From Arthrobacter sp. GMC3 (GTDB lineage: Bacteria > Actinomycetota > Actinomycetes > Actinomycetales > Micrococcaceae), in the NCBI RefSeq assembly GCF_002929305.1, contig NZ_PJIO01000001.1, positions 609,118 through 673,117 of the forward strand: DNA of 64,000 nt, read 5' to 3'. The position numbers and the translations under genes are program-made. The notes beneath the pieces were generated by a model. It ran no database searches and was not told the DNA's origin. It saw only the letters and a list, made by a program, of their open reading frames with translations. Below are positions 42,430 to 55,340 of this stretch, one piece after another; position 1 is the stretch's first letter; each line of letters begins with the position of its first letter.

Positions 42430-43820
42430 ACACCGGGATCGCCTCGCCCTCCACCACAACGGTCAAGGTTGACCCGCCCCGGGCACGTGTCACCCTTGTC
42501 TTGGCCTCTATGGGATTCTTCCTCATCACCCTTGACATCCTGATCGTGAACCTGGCCTTGGCCAAGATCGGGCAAGAACTCGGAGGCGGGACTATTGGGC
42601 GGCAGTGGGTGATCGATGGCTACACCCTGCCGTTTGCAGCACTCCTTCTTTTTGCCGGCAACCTCTCTGACCGGATCGGTGCGAAGCGGGCCCTAGGCAG
42701 TGGCATCGTGCTGTTCCTGTTCGCCTCGATCGGATGTGCAGTCGCTCCCAGCCTGGGCGTACTGATAGCGGCGCGCGTCGTTCAGGGCGCCGGGGCAGCG
42801 GTCATGCTGCCAGCATCGATGGCATTGATTCGGGAAGCATTCCCTGACCCGAGGCGACGCACGCACGCGCTCGGCATCTGGGCGGTAGGCGGTGCCGTCG
42901 CTGGTGCGGTGGGCCCTCTGGCAGGCGGACTGCTCACAACTGTGGACTGGAGGCTCGTGTTTGGCATCAACCTCCCGGTCTGCATCACCATGCTTGTGTT
43001 CCTGGGATTTGTGGCCCATTCCCCTAAACGGCCCATGCCATTCGACTGGGCTGGCCAGGGGGCGGCCCTCATCGCGTTGACGGCGCTGATGTTCGGGCTG
43101 ATCACGGGTGGGGGGCAGGGCTTCGGGCATGCTTCCGTGATCGTTTCGCTCGTGATCGCCGGCGTCGGGGTAGCTGGCTTCCTGCTTATCCAAGCCCGTG
43201 TCCCGCACCCGATGATGCCGCTGGATCTCTTCCGGTCCACGGGGATGCGCATTGCCCTCCTTGACGGGTTCGTTTTCATGGTCGGCAATTTCGGCTCCGT
43301 GTTCGTCGTCAGCCTCTACCTTCAGCAACATCTTGGTCTCTCACCATTGCTGGCCGGCCTGGTCTTCCTTCCGGCAGCGGCGTTCAGTATTACAGGCAAC
43401 ATCATCAGTGGAACTCTCTCGAACAGGTTCGGCCCCCACATGCCGATCACCTTGGGGCTTACCGTGATGGCCGCAGGTTTCATCGGCCTGGTCACTACCG
43501 CCCCCATGGGATCCCCAGTTTTGGCCGGCCTCTTCCTCATCTTCACCGGCGCTGGCGGTGCCATCGCCATGCCTCCCGTGACCGCCGTGGTCCTCTCCAG
43601 TGTTCCGGCCGAACGCGCCGGGACCGCCAGCGCAGTCTTCAACACTTTCCGTCAGATAGGGGGCGCGGTTGCGATCGCCGTTTTCGGTGCTCTCATCGCC
43701 ACCCTGGACACGTTTGTGGCAGGCATGCAAACCAGCTTCACCATCGCCGCTGCCGCACTGCTCCTGGCCGCGCTAGTCAGCCTGCGCATCCGCACACACC
43801 GCCACGACCAAGGTGTGTAG
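42426..43820 (+). CDS. MFS transporter, DHA2 drug-exporter type
   Basis: The 464-aa protein has about 14 membrane helices, as in the DHA2 (EmrB/QacA) family. The signature LTLDILIVNLAL is seen in FFLITLDILIVNLALAKIG, and motif A follows in GNLSDRIGAKRALGSG. Motif C is present in GAVAGAVGPLAGGLLTT. It probably exports a toxic compound by proton antiport. Its start overlaps the regulator stop by 4 bp. Confidence 0.92.
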   Translation: MNTGIASPSTTTVKVDPPRARVTLVLASMGFFLITLDILIVNLALAKIGQELGGGTIGRQWVIDGYTLPFAALLLFAGNLSDRIGAKRALGSGIVLFLFASIGCAVAPSLGVLIAARVVQGAGAAVMLPASMALIREAFPDPRRRTHALGIWAVGGAVAGAVGPLAGGLLTTVDWRLVFGINLPVCITMLVFLGFVAHSPKRPMPFDWAGQGAALIALTALMFGLITGGGQGFGHASVIVSLVIAGVGVAGFLLIQARVPHPMMPLDLFRSTGMRIALLDGFVFMVGNFGSVFVVSLYLQQHLGLSPLLAGLVFLPAAAFSITGNIISGTLSNRFGPHMPITLGLTVMAAGFIGLVTTAPMGSPVLAGLFLIFTGAGGAIAMPPVTAVVLSSVPAERAGTASAVFNTFRQIGGAVAIAVFGALIATLDTFVAGMQTSFTIAAAALLLAALVSLRIRTHRHDQGV

Positions 43821-44083
43821 CAGCGTCACCAGGGCCTCGGGACTTAGGCCTCCAGGATCAGGACTTTCGACGGCGGCCGCCGGCAAGACCGATGGCATGC
43901 CCGATCATGGCGGTCTCGTTGCGCACGAGTCCTGCCGACCGGCGCTGGAGGCCGCAAACCCAGGTTGCTAGGGGCGGAGATGATTGAAATCAATTCGTCA
44001 TTCTGGCATCAGCTATCCCGATCGATTCCGCATGCAGTCGCTGTGCTGGCCGTTTTGTTCAAGACGGGTAGTTTCGAGGCTCG
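43821..44083. other. Intergenic region, possible gene remnant
   Basis: No complete gene. On the minus strand, about 43860-43950 reads SAGLVRNETAMIGHAIGLAGG, which looks like coding sequence but has no start or domain context. Confidence 0.35.
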
Positions 44084-44089
44084 TAGAGT
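44084..44089 (+). promoter_or_regulatory. -10 box of a leaderless promoter (VOC gene)
   Basis: TAGAGT is followed by 6 nt (GAGGGC) and then the ATG at 44096. Confidence 0.6.
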
Positions 44090-44095
44090 GAGGGC

Positions 44096-44494
44096 ATGAC
44101 ACTCAAACTAGGATTTATCGGCATCGTCACCAAGGACATGGCCGCGTCGCTGGCGTTCTACCGGACGCTGGGCGTGAATATAGAACAAGGCCAGGATGAC
44201 TCGCCGCACGTCGATGCGAGACTCGACGACGGGACGGTCCTGGCGTGGGACACCATCGAGACAATTCGCGGGTTCGACGCCGGCTACGTCTCACCAACGG
44301 GCGGGCATCACATTGCATTGGCGTTCGACAAAGGCAGTCCTGCGGCTGTTGATGCGGCGTTCGCTGAGTTGACTAAAGCCGGATACGTTGCGCATGTGGA
44401 GCCGTGGGATGCGCACTGGGGACAGCGCTACGCGACGCTCCTTGACCCAGACGGCAATTCCATCGACCTCTACGCGGCGCTCGTAGAAAACTGA
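44096..44494 (+). CDS. VOC (glyoxalase/bleomycin-resistance) family protein
   Basis: The 132-aa single VOC domain starts LGFIGIVTKDMAASLAFYRTLG and ends LLDPDGNSIDLYAALVEN. Members bind metal or sequester small molecules. Its 3' end overlaps the convergent AraC-type gene by 25 bp. Confidence 0.88.
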   Translation: MTLKLGFIGIVTKDMAASLAFYRTLGVNIEQGQDDSPHVDARLDDGTVLAWDTIETIRGFDAGYVSPTGGHHIALAFDKGSPAAVDAAFAELTKAGYVAHVEPWDAHWGQRYATLLDPDGNSIDLYAALVEN

Positions 44495-45153
44495 CCCGGG
44501 CTCGCCCCGACCAGCCGCCGGAACTCTCGTGAGAGGTGCGGCTGGTCGGCATAGCCTGCCCTCGCTGCGGCCTCGATGGGGCTAGCGCCGTCCCTCATAT
44601 ATGCCTGTGCTCGCTTGGCGCGATCGATGCGCACCAGCGTTAGGTAGGGGTACCCGAAATCGGCGAGCATCCGACGTCGGAAGGTACGCGGCGACCAATC
44701 AAGTAGCTGCGCGACTTTCCACGACGGTGTTCCACGCCGCGCATGAAAGCTCACGAGCGACGTCCATGGCCGGGCTTGGCCTGCGGTTGCACAGAGCACG
44801 GCGACAAGGTCGGGTGCGGCTGGCCAGGTTTCCCTGGCGCGAAGCAGCAGCTCACGCGCTTGAATAGTGGCCTCGCGCCCCACCAAATCGGACAACGGCA
44901 CCAATTGATCGCTGATTTCGCTGAGATCGAGGGCAAGTGCAGTCTTCGCCCGCCCGGGCGAGAAACGCAGGCCCAGGGCGCCGTCATCACCATCGGCGCG
45001 CGTCTCTATCCAACAAGTTGACGGACCCGCCACGAAAACCTCCTCATCCCGGAGGATCAGGTCTGCGCATCCATCAGCGGCAATGATCGCGCCGTGACTG
45101 CCGATCGAACGCCAAATCGTGGGCCCTCCATCAAGGGCTAGTTCCGAATACAC
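44470..45153 (-). CDS. AraC-family transcriptional regulator
   Basis: The 227-aa product has a C-terminal AraC/XylS double HTH (WKVAQLLDWSPRTFRRRMLADFG; ASPIEAAARAGYADQPHLSREFRRLVGASPG). The N-terminal part is a DUF6597-type sensing domain (ADGCADLILRDEEVFVAGP). The GTG start lies 6 nt after GACAAT on the minus strand, a possible leaderless promoter. Confidence 0.88.
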   Translation of the reverse strand: MYSELALDGGPTIWRSIGSHGAIIAADGCADLILRDEEVFVAGPSTCWIETRADGDDGALGLRFSPGRAKTALALDLSEISDQLVPLSDLVGREATIQARELLLRARETWPAAPDLVAVLCATAGQARPWTSLVSFHARRGTPSWKVAQLLDWSPRTFRRRMLADFGYPYLTLVRIDRAKRAQAYMRDGASPIEAAARAGYADQPHLSREFRRLVGASPGQFSTSAA

Positions 45154-45208
45154 TCCACCATTGTCTCAACAATCGTCCACCACCGGCAGGCCCGTGGTGG
45201 ACCGGCGC

Positions 45209-45928
45209 CTATAAATGTCGGAGGAAGCGCTGGGGTGAATCCAAGAATGACTTCCAGTTCCCGACCAGATCCAGGTCTTCCCAAGTCTGTGGTCGCAGAC
45301 CCCACGATCCAACTTCCAGAATCTGGGCCCCGGGCAGGGCCGCGAGAACTGGCGAGTGCGTGGACAGGATTACCTGGGACTTCCCAGCTGCCAAAAGGTC
45401 TTTGAGGACACCGAGCAAGGCAAGGCACCCCGAGAAGGAAAGCGCGGACTCCGGTTCATCTAGTACCCATAGTCCGGGTCCTCGGAATCGATCGAGAGCC
45501 AACTCCAAAAATGACTCACCATGCGACATCTCATGGAACGGGATGTCGCCGTTTCGGCCCGGATTGTCCTCTAGATAGCTAAAGAATCCATGCATGGTTT
45601 CTGCGCGCAGGAAGTAGCCGCGCCTCGTCGTTCCGGCATTTTTGATGAGTTGCAAGTGATCGGAGAGTACAGATTCGGTGGACCTCGTAGTGTGACGGGC
45701 GCCTGTCGAACCACCTTCGGGTGACAATCCGTAGGCGAGTGCGATCGCCTCCACCAGGGTGGATTTACCCGAACCATTCTCACCAACGAAGACTGTCGCG
45801 GGCGTCAGATTGAGGCCGTGGTCCAATACCTGGGCCACGGGTGGCAGAGTCGCTGGCCATTGACCACGGTCAAGGATATTCGTGGGGTCTTCCGACAGAC
45901 CCCGTACCGGGTAGTTCTGGAACGGCAT
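45209..45928 (-). CDS. Stand-alone AAA/ABC-type ATPase
   Basis: The 239-aa product has Walker A GENGSGKST (about 47-55), an ABC-like signature MSHGESFLELAL, Walker B GLWVLDEPESALS and a switch histidine (ILSTHSPVLAALP). It has no transmembrane or permease partner and belongs to the small predicted ATPases of the SMC/RecF type (COG3910-like). Role unknown. GAGAAT lies 6 nt before the ATG on the minus strand. Confidence 0.85.
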   Translation of the reverse strand: MPFQNYPVRGLSEDPTNILDRGQWPATLPPVAQVLDHGLNLTPATVFVGENGSGKSTLVEAIALAYGLSPEGGSTGARHTTRSTESVLSDHLQLIKNAGTTRRGYFLRAETMHGFFSYLEDNPGRNGDIPFHEMSHGESFLELALDRFRGPGLWVLDEPESALSFSGCLALLGVLKDLLAAGKSQVILSTHSPVLAALPGAQILEVGSWGLRPQTWEDLDLVGNWKSFLDSPQRFLRHL

Positions 45929-46009
45929 ACGCTCATTCTCGCAGGCCCAAGGCGCAGACTGGGTCCACGCAGGCCCCGGGATTCCAACGAGTCTGGTTGG
46001 AGCAGGATC

Positions 46010-46015
46010 TAGGAT
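46010..46015 (+). promoter_or_regulatory. -10 box of a leaderless promoter (acetyltransferase)
   Basis: TAGGAT is followed by 6 nt (GAACGG) and then the GTG at 46022. Confidence 0.6.
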
Positions 46016-46021
46016 GAACGG

Positions 46022-46678
46022 GTGACCTCAATAGATAGTCCTCCAAACCCGAACATACTTCACCCGATACCGGGCCAGGATCGCGTCGTCCTGCTGAAAC
46101 CGCTCATCACCAATCCCCTGATCATGGTCGGCGACTTCACCTACTATGACGATCCAGTGGACGCCACAGCATTCGAAAGCAAAAATGTGCTCCACCACTA
46201 CGGTCCGGAACGTTTGGTCATCGGAAGGTTCTGCGCCATCGCAGCCGGCGTTCAGTTCATTATGAACGGGGCCAACCACCGTATGAACGGGCCGTCCACC
46301 TACCCGTTTCCGATAATGGGCGGCTCGTGGAGCCAGCACATCGACTTGGTCACTGACCTGCCCAATCGCGGCGATACGGTGGTGGGAAATGATGTTTGGA
46401 TCGGCGGCAATGTGACAGTCATGCCCGGCATCCGCATCGGCAACGGCGCCATCATTTCCACCGGCTCGATCGTTACAAAAGACGTGCCCGACTATGGGAT
46501 CGTGGGAGGCAACCCCGCGACGCTCATCCGCCACCGCTTCACCGCACCGCAGATCCAGCAACTACTCAATGCCGCATGGTGGGACTGGCCGCTGGCAATG
46601 ATCACCGAGCATGTCCGAACTATTGCCGATGGCACTGTCGAAGACATCACCGCAATCGCCAATCACGCCCAACGCTAG
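46022..46678 (+). CDS. CatB/Vat-like hexapeptide acetyltransferase
   Basis: The 218-aa left-handed beta-helix enzyme has the xenobiotic acetyltransferase layout: DFTYYDDP, FCAIAAGVQFIMNGANHRMNGPSTYPF with the catalytic histidine in NHRM, and GNDVWIGGNVTVMPGIRIGNGAIISTGSIVTKDV. Vat members acetylate streptogramin A and CatB members chloramphenicol. Chromosomal members often have unknown substrates, so resistance is not implied. Confidence 0.9.
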   Translation: MTSIDSPPNPNILHPIPGQDRVVLLKPLITNPLIMVGDFTYYDDPVDATAFESKNVLHHYGPERLVIGRFCAIAAGVQFIMNGANHRMNGPSTYPFPIMGGSWSQHIDLVTDLPNRGDTVVGNDVWIGGNVTVMPGIRIGNGAIISTGSIVTKDVPDYGIVGGNPATLIRHRFTAPQIQQLLNAAWWDWPLAMITEHVRTIADGTVEDITAIANHAQR

Positions 46679-46716
46679 CTCCGGGGACAAGAGCGGCTTT
46701 CACAAAGGCGGATTCG

Positions 46717-48525
46717 TCACGGCCCGGAAATATCGCGAAGGGACTGATTAAGGTATCGGGAGAGCGGGTTCTTGATGGTTTCTTGGAGCTGACGAGTGGT
46801 GACTGCCTCGGCAACCCGGTCCGTGATGATCCCGTCCACACCCTTGCCCAGGTACTCATTGATGAGGGCTGAATCGTTGACGGTCCAGACAAACAACCGC
46901 TTTCTGTCGTCGTGCAGATTCACCAGCATTTCGTCCGAGTAGGACCAGTCCTCGATGGCGACACCTGCGGCCCCCGTCCTTGGGGCGTTGCCGAGCTGAA
47001 ATCCCGTAACGAGGACGACGTCGCGACCAGGGTCCGCGCTGACGATCGCCTCGACGATGCCTGCGTCCAGAGACTGAATCATGTGGTTTCGCGTGGGATC
47101 GAGACGGTCCATCACCTGGACCACCCGCTTGGCGAACCCCGGGGCTTCATGACCGTGCGGCTTGACCTCGACCAAAACACGGATCCCGAGCTCGTCAGCC
47201 GTATGCAAATAGTCCTCAAGGGTCGGAATATGCCCGCTAAGACCGTCCTGCCTAACCACGACGCCGGTCAATTCCGCCTGGGTGAGTTCGTACACGCTGC
47301 GCGGGTCTCCAGCCAGGCGTTTCAGGCCGACGTCGTGAATGACAACAAACTTCTGGTCAGCCGTCTCTTGGATGTCCATCTCGACGACGTCGGCTCCGGC
47401 AGCCGCTGCGGCTCGCAGTGACTCGATGGTGTTCTCAACCCCGCCAGCGGTGTACCCGCGATGGGCGATGACAAGCGGTGATGCTGACGGCTGCGCGGCC
47501 AACGTAGCGAAGACGGTGGGTGGCGTTGCGAGAATGACGAAGAGTGTAAGAACAACGGCGGCACTCACCCGTGAGATGCGATCGGGCGCAGGTACCTCGC
47601 GCGGTGGTGCGAGCTGGCCGCCGCACAGGAGGGCGACAAAGAAGAATGCGAGGAACGCCGCCGCGATCCCTGTGCCGATGAACTGGACGAGTTTCAGGAC
47701 TGCCAGCATGCTTCCGGCCATCTGGGCCCCCGCTCCACCGGACGCGGAGAGGGCGACTGGCACGGCACCAAGGAGCGCCGCCATGAAGAATACGAGTACA
47801 GCGGCTGCCCCCACGGCGAGTGTGACCACGACTATGTGGATTTGTGTGCGTTTGGTCAGTGCCATGCTCCGCCGCATCGCGTCAAGGACGGTGCGCTCTT
47901 CATCGCTGAGCGCAGCTGCTGTTCCGGCGAGCCGCAAGCCCAGATAGATGAGTGAGATGACGACGAGAACATAGGCGATGGATCCCGGGAGAGTCTTTGT
48001 GATCTCACCGCTGACGAATTTTGGAATCGCAATATGAGAGGTCAACGCCGACCCGACGCCAATGTGGGACAGCGGAATTACGAGAAGCGCGTAGCCTGCG
48101 AAAAGTATGATCTGCCAGCTCATGGCCCGCCGCCCAATTCGGCCCAGGCCACGGAGAACGGGGCTGATTGACGGCGATTCCCCGTGAAAGCAGAGTTGCA
48201 CGATGACGGTAAAGACGCAGATCTCCAACAGGGCGAAGAAAGTGGCGAGCAGTATCACCAGGATGAGGGCAAGTAGGGAGAGCGGATTCCCAAGAAGACC
48301 AAGAAGGCTTGTCTGGCTGAGCCCGTCAACACCCGCAGCGCTTAGGGCAGCCTGGAAAAGCATGAGCAAAAGCGGCAACACAGCCCAGGCGTAGATGCCT
48401 TGCGTTGTCACCGTGACCACGATGACAAGGAGCAGCCGATGGCGCAGAAGTGTCCATGCTGCTTTGGAGCAGGCAATCGCCTGGGATCGGGCGGGGACCG
48501 CTGGCGAGGCGGCAGTTGATGGCAT
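46717..48525 (-). CDS. Membrane-anchored glycerophosphodiester phosphodiesterase
   Basis: The 602-aa product has an N-terminal membrane region with seven or eight helices (about 20-340; glycerophosphoryl diester phosphodiesterase membrane domain) and a C-terminal GDPD TIM barrel. The catalytic site is in VIAHRGYTAGGVENTIES (His and Arg), VVEMDIQETAD (metal-binding Glu/Asp) and VIHDVGLKR (His). It should cleave glycerophosphodiesters to glycerol-3-phosphate, possibly from lipids or teichoic acids. The start at 48525 lies 9 nt behind TATTAT on the minus strand; the ATG at 48579 is upstream of that box. Confidence 0.9.
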   Translation of the reverse strand: MPSTAASPAVPARSQAIACSKAAWTLLRHRLLLVIVVTVTTQGIYAWAVLPLLLMLFQAALSAAGVDGLSQTSLLGLLGNPLSLLALILVILLATFFALLEICVFTVIVQLCFHGESPSISPVLRGLGRIGRRAMSWQIILFAGYALLVIPLSHIGVGSALTSHIAIPKFVSGEITKTLPGSIAYVLVVISLIYLGLRLAGTAAALSDEERTVLDAMRRSMALTKRTQIHIVVVTLAVGAAAVLVFFMAALLGAVPVALSASGGAGAQMAGSMLAVLKLVQFIGTGIAAAFLAFFFVALLCGGQLAPPREVPAPDRISRVSAAVVLTLFVILATPPTVFATLAAQPSASPLVIAHRGYTAGGVENTIESLRAAAAAGADVVEMDIQETADQKFVVIHDVGLKRLAGDPRSVYELTQAELTGVVVRQDGLSGHIPTLEDYLHTADELGIRVLVEVKPHGHEAPGFAKRVVQVMDRLDPTRNHMIQSLDAGIVEAIVSADPGRDVVLVTGFQLGNAPRTGAAGVAIEDWSYSDEMLVNLHDDRKRLFVWTVNDSALINEYLGKGVDGIITDRVAEAVTTRQLQETIKNPLSRYLNQSLRDISGP

Positions 48526-48587
48526 AGACAGAGCATAATACGAACGCTCAAACGCCGAGGATCCCTTGAAAGGCGCCAAACCTGGCC

Positions 48588-49193
48588 CTAGCTGGCCGCC
48601 CTGATGAAGTCACGGATCAACCCGGAGTCCTTGACGCCACGGCTAGATTCCACGCCGCTGGAAACATCCACCCCGCTGGGGTTCAGAGCTGCGATTAATT
48701 GCGCCACGTTGCCGGGGTTGAGCCCGCCCGCCAGCAACCAATAGACCGGCGGTATGGCACCTTCAAGCAGGGCGGCATCAAAGGCCACACCGGCACCGGG
48801 CTCGACGGCGTCGAGCAGGATGCGCTCGGATTCCCAGGCCAGCTTTTCGGCCGGGGCCAGGGCGGTGTAGGCGGAAGCCGAAAAAGCTCGCAAAGTGCGG
48901 AACCCCTCATCGCGAAGCCGGGACATGTCTGCCAGGGGCTCATCGCCGTGCAACTGGACAGTTGTCAGGGCTGCGCGGCGCGCAGTTTCGATGACCGTGT
49001 CAATCGGCTGGTTGCGGAAGACGCCCACCGTTTCAACAGTGGAGGGAACCCTGCGTCCTAGCGTTGCGGCGAGCTCAGCGGAGATGATCCGAGGACTGCC
49101 GGGTGCAAAGACGAATCCGACGGCGTTGGCCCCGGCATCGACGGCGGCAGCGACAGTTTCTTCGGTCTGCAGACCGCAGATCTTTATGTACAT
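48588..49193 (-). CDS. trpF: Phosphoribosylanthranilate isomerase
   Basis: The 201-aa TIM-barrel enzyme carries out the Amadori rearrangement in tryptophan synthesis. KICGL at the N-terminus holds the catalytic cysteine, and VQLHGDE, LLDAVEPGAG and SSGVESSRGVKD are conserved. It stands alone, away from other trp genes, as is common in actinobacteria. The start at 49193 (MYIKICG) fits the fold; the ATG at 49241 adds unrelated residues. Confidence 0.93.
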   Translation of the reverse strand: MYIKICGLQTEETVAAAVDAGANAVGFVFAPGSPRIISAELAATLGRRVPSTVETVGVFRNQPIDTVIETARRAALTTVQLHGDEPLADMSRLRDEGFRTLRAFSASAYTALAPAEKLAWESERILLDAVEPGAGVAFDAALLEGAIPPVYWLLAGGLNPGNVAQLIAALNPSGVDVSSGVESSRGVKDSGLIRDFIRAAS

Positions 49194-49295
49194 TCCCGAC
49201 TCATTCTCTTTGGTACACGATTCCAAGTGCCCCGCTGGCACACTAATGCAATATTAACAGTGTGGGACTTGGCCTCTCGATCAGCTAGTTGTGGT

Positions 49296-50042
49296 CTAGC
49301 GGTTGTGGAGGCGCCCCGCGACGAGCCGCCCTGACGCGAAGAGCATCGCGATTCCCGCCGCCGCCGTCGACGCCGCAACAACAGTCTCCGTCCAGGGAGC
49401 CGTGTCGTGGGAGGACCCTGCGAACAGCGGCGCAATCACGTAGGTGGCTAGGAGGTAGCCCGCCAGGCTCAGGCCGATCAAAAACACACAAGCGACGGAA
49501 GCTGCCCACAATTTGTTCCGCCACAGAACGGCAAGAGCTATCAGGGCGTCGGTCGAGACAAAGCCCAGCAAAAACAAGTGTTGCAGCGAAGAAGGAGTGC
49601 CGCTGGTCCCTGACGCCAGGGCATGGGCTCCGTGTAAGCCGAACCATGCCGCGACGAGGACGGCAAGCGCAATCTCGACGGAAACCATGATGGCCGCGAT
49701 GCCCCTGTGACGCTCTGACACGTTTGGTAGGGTCGCGACGCCGACCGCCATCACGAGGACGCCGAGCGCCTGAATCAGCGCACCTATTCCGAAGAGCTGT
49801 GCCGCCGTCCCCACGGGAACCCAAGGGTCGAAGGGAAAGTAGTAGTCAAAGAGGTGGTCTTCGGCCGAGATGTCACCAAGTTGCCGAGAACCGCTGAACA
49901 CGACCCACCGCTGGAGAGAGGCAATCAGCTGCAAGAGTGCAGAGCCCATAAAGAGACCTGCGGCAGCGAGCAAGCTAATGATTGAAGCCCACGGCAAGTG
50001 GTCCGTCCGCCTACGCTGGCCGGAAGCGTCAAAGGTCGACAT
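49296..50042 (-). CDS. Membrane protein, probable PadR target
   Basis: The 248-aa product has six predicted helices (about 20-42, 77-101, 112-132, 149-167, 174-200, 220-240) and no recognised family. The start at 50042 lies 6 nt behind TAGTGT (minus, 50049-50054), so it should be leaderless. One of the two PadR-type boxes (50091-50105) sits about 40 bp upstream, so the neighbouring divergent PadR regulator may control it. Confidence 0.7.
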   Translation of the reverse strand: MSTFDASGQRRRTDHLPWASIISLLAAAGLFMGSALLQLIASLQRWVVFSGSRQLGDISAEDHLFDYYFPFDPWVPVGTAAQLFGIGALIQALGVLVMAVGVATLPNVSERHRGIAAIMVSVEIALAVLVAAWFGLHGAHALASGTSGTPSSLQHLFLLGFVSTDALIALAVLWRNKLWAASVACVFLIGLSLAGYLLATYVIAPLFAGSSHDTAPWTETVVAASTAAAGIAMLFASGRLVAGRLHNR

Positions 50043-50048
50043 GAGCAC

Positions 50049-50054
50049 ACACTA
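50049..50054 (-). promoter_or_regulatory. -10 box of a leaderless promoter (membrane protein)
   Basis: On the minus strand TAGTGT is followed by 6 nt (GTGCTC) and then the ATG at 50042. Confidence 0.55.
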
Positions 50055-50090
50055 GCAACTCCTCGCGATCCGTCAAGGGATCGCTACGTG

Positions 50091-50182
50091 TATCGTTCAC
50101 TATCGCAATATTTTTATGAAAACAATTTCATACCCTGGAAATATAGATTTCTGCGCAATACTGGACGTATCGTTAACTATCG
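50091..50182. promoter_or_regulatory. Two 15-bp operator-like boxes
   Basis: TATCGTTCACTATCG (50091-50105) and TATCGTTAACTATCG (50168-50182) differ at one base. Each carries two TATCG half-sites. One lies at the promoter of the minus-strand membrane protein, the other 35 bp before the PadR start. They are likely binding sites for the PadR protein. Confidence 0.7.
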
Positions 50183-50216
50183 TTGTAAATCGTTCGGATT
50201 GACAAAGGAGATCGCG

Positions 50217-50759
50217 ATGCATAATTCATTTCCGGCAGGCGGATTCGGCCCCAACAACATCGACGGCGTGTGGCAGGCCGTCGAGGAACTGCGTTCAAGG
50301 TTTGAGAAGCGCTCGGGTACCCGAGCCGGTCGAGGTGAAGTACGGTCCGCGGTGCTGGCCCTCCTTGCGGAGCAGCCCATGCATGGCTACCAGATCATCC
50401 ACGAAATTGAGGAGCGCAGCGGTGGCAGCTGGAAGCCCAGTGCGGGTTCCGTCTACCCCACGCTGCAGTTGCTGGCCGATGAGGGACTGATCATCGCCGA
50501 AGAATCCAACGGACGCAAGATCTACTCGCTGACCGAAGCCGGTCGGGAGGAGGTTGCCGGTGGGGATGCGCCGGCACCGTGGGAATCCTCGGGCACTGCA
50601 GCAGGAGGCGGGTTCGCAGCACTGCCCAAGGCCGGCGTCGAGCTTGCCCAGGCGGCGGCTCAGGTAGGCCGCACGGGCAATTCGAAGCAGGTGCAGGAGG
50701 CTGTGGCGGTCCTCGATGAGGCACGCCGGAGACTGTACTCAATCCTCGCCCAGGACTGA
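50217..50759 (+). CDS. PadR-family transcriptional regulator
   Basis: The 180-aa product has the PadR winged helix: EVRSAVLALLAEQPMHGYQIIHEIEERSGGSWKPSAGSVYPTLQLLADEGLI, followed by the wing NGRKIYSLTEAGREEV. A C-terminal helix ends EARRRLYSILAQD. AAAGGAG precedes the ATG. The ABC1 kinase gene follows 5 bp later in the same operon. It probably represses itself and the divergent membrane-protein gene through the boxes at 50091 and 50168. Confidence 0.92.
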   Translation: MHNSFPAGGFGPNNIDGVWQAVEELRSRFEKRSGTRAGRGEVRSAVLALLAEQPMHGYQIIHEIEERSGGSWKPSAGSVYPTLQLLADEGLIIAEESNGRKIYSLTEAGREEVAGGDAPAPWESSGTAAGGGFAALPKAGVELAQAAAQVGRTGNSKQVQEAVAVLDEARRRLYSILAQD

Positions 50760-50764
50760 AACGG

Positions 50765-54694
<3,930 letters not shown>

Positions 54695-54695
54695 A

Positions 54696-55340
54696 ATGAC
54701 TGAGCCGCTTGATGTAAGAGATACCCGCGCCGCTTATGACGCCGTCGCCGTCAGCTACGAGGAACTCCTGCGCAACCTCATGGCGGAAAAGGTATACGAC
54801 CGCGCCATGCTGGCAGCCTTCGCCGAGCGGGTCGCCAGCACCGGAAATCTGAGAGTACTCGACGTCGGAAGCGGCCCCGGGAGAATCACCGCACATCTGG
54901 CCTCGCTCGGGCTCGACGCCAGCGGCATGGACCTATCCCCGGAGATGGTCGCCGTGGCGCAAAAGAGCCATCCAGGCATCACCTTTGCGGAGGGGAACCT
55001 TGAAGCCTTGGACCCAGGGGAGGGAACACTGGGTGGAATTGTTGCCTGGTACTCGCTCATCCACACCCCGCCCGAACGCCTGCAGGGAGTGTTCGTGTCA
55101 CTGAACAACGCCTTGGCCGCAGGTGGATTCCTCCTCCTCGCTTTCCAAACGGGAACGGCGAAGAGGCGCATCGAGCGCGCCTACGGCCACGAGATCAGCA
55201 TGGACGCCTACCTGATGGCCCCGGAACACATCACCGGGCAATTGGAAGCCGCCGGATTCGCCATCGAGGCGCAACTCGTCAGGGCCGCTGACCACGACGA
55301 AAAAACGCCCCAGGCGTACTTGATGGCGCAGAAACGGTGA
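54696..55340 (+). CDS. Class I SAM-dependent methyltransferase
   Basis: The 214-aa product has motif I VLDVGSGPGRITAHLA, acidic motif II (SGMDLSPEMVAVA) and motif post-I GGIVAWYSLIH. Substrate unknown. GAAGG in the end of the LOG gene is its ribosome binding site. A small membrane-protein gene overlaps its stop by 4 bp. Confidence 0.9.
   Translation: MTEPLDVRDTRAAYDAVAVSYEELLRNLMAEKVYDRAMLAAFAERVASTGNLRVLDVGSGPGRITAHLASLGLDASGMDLSPEMVAVAQKSHPGITFAEGNLEALDPGEGTLGGIVAWYSLIHTPPERLQGVFVSLNNALAAGGFLLLAFQTGTAKRRIERAYGHEISMDAYLMAPEHITGQLEAAGFAIEAQLVRAADHDEKTPQAYLMAQKR

Noticed and set aside
46022..46678. Calling the Vat-type acetyltransferase a streptogramin resistance gene
   Set aside because: The family includes many chromosomal enzymes with unknown substrates and nothing in the context shows resistance.
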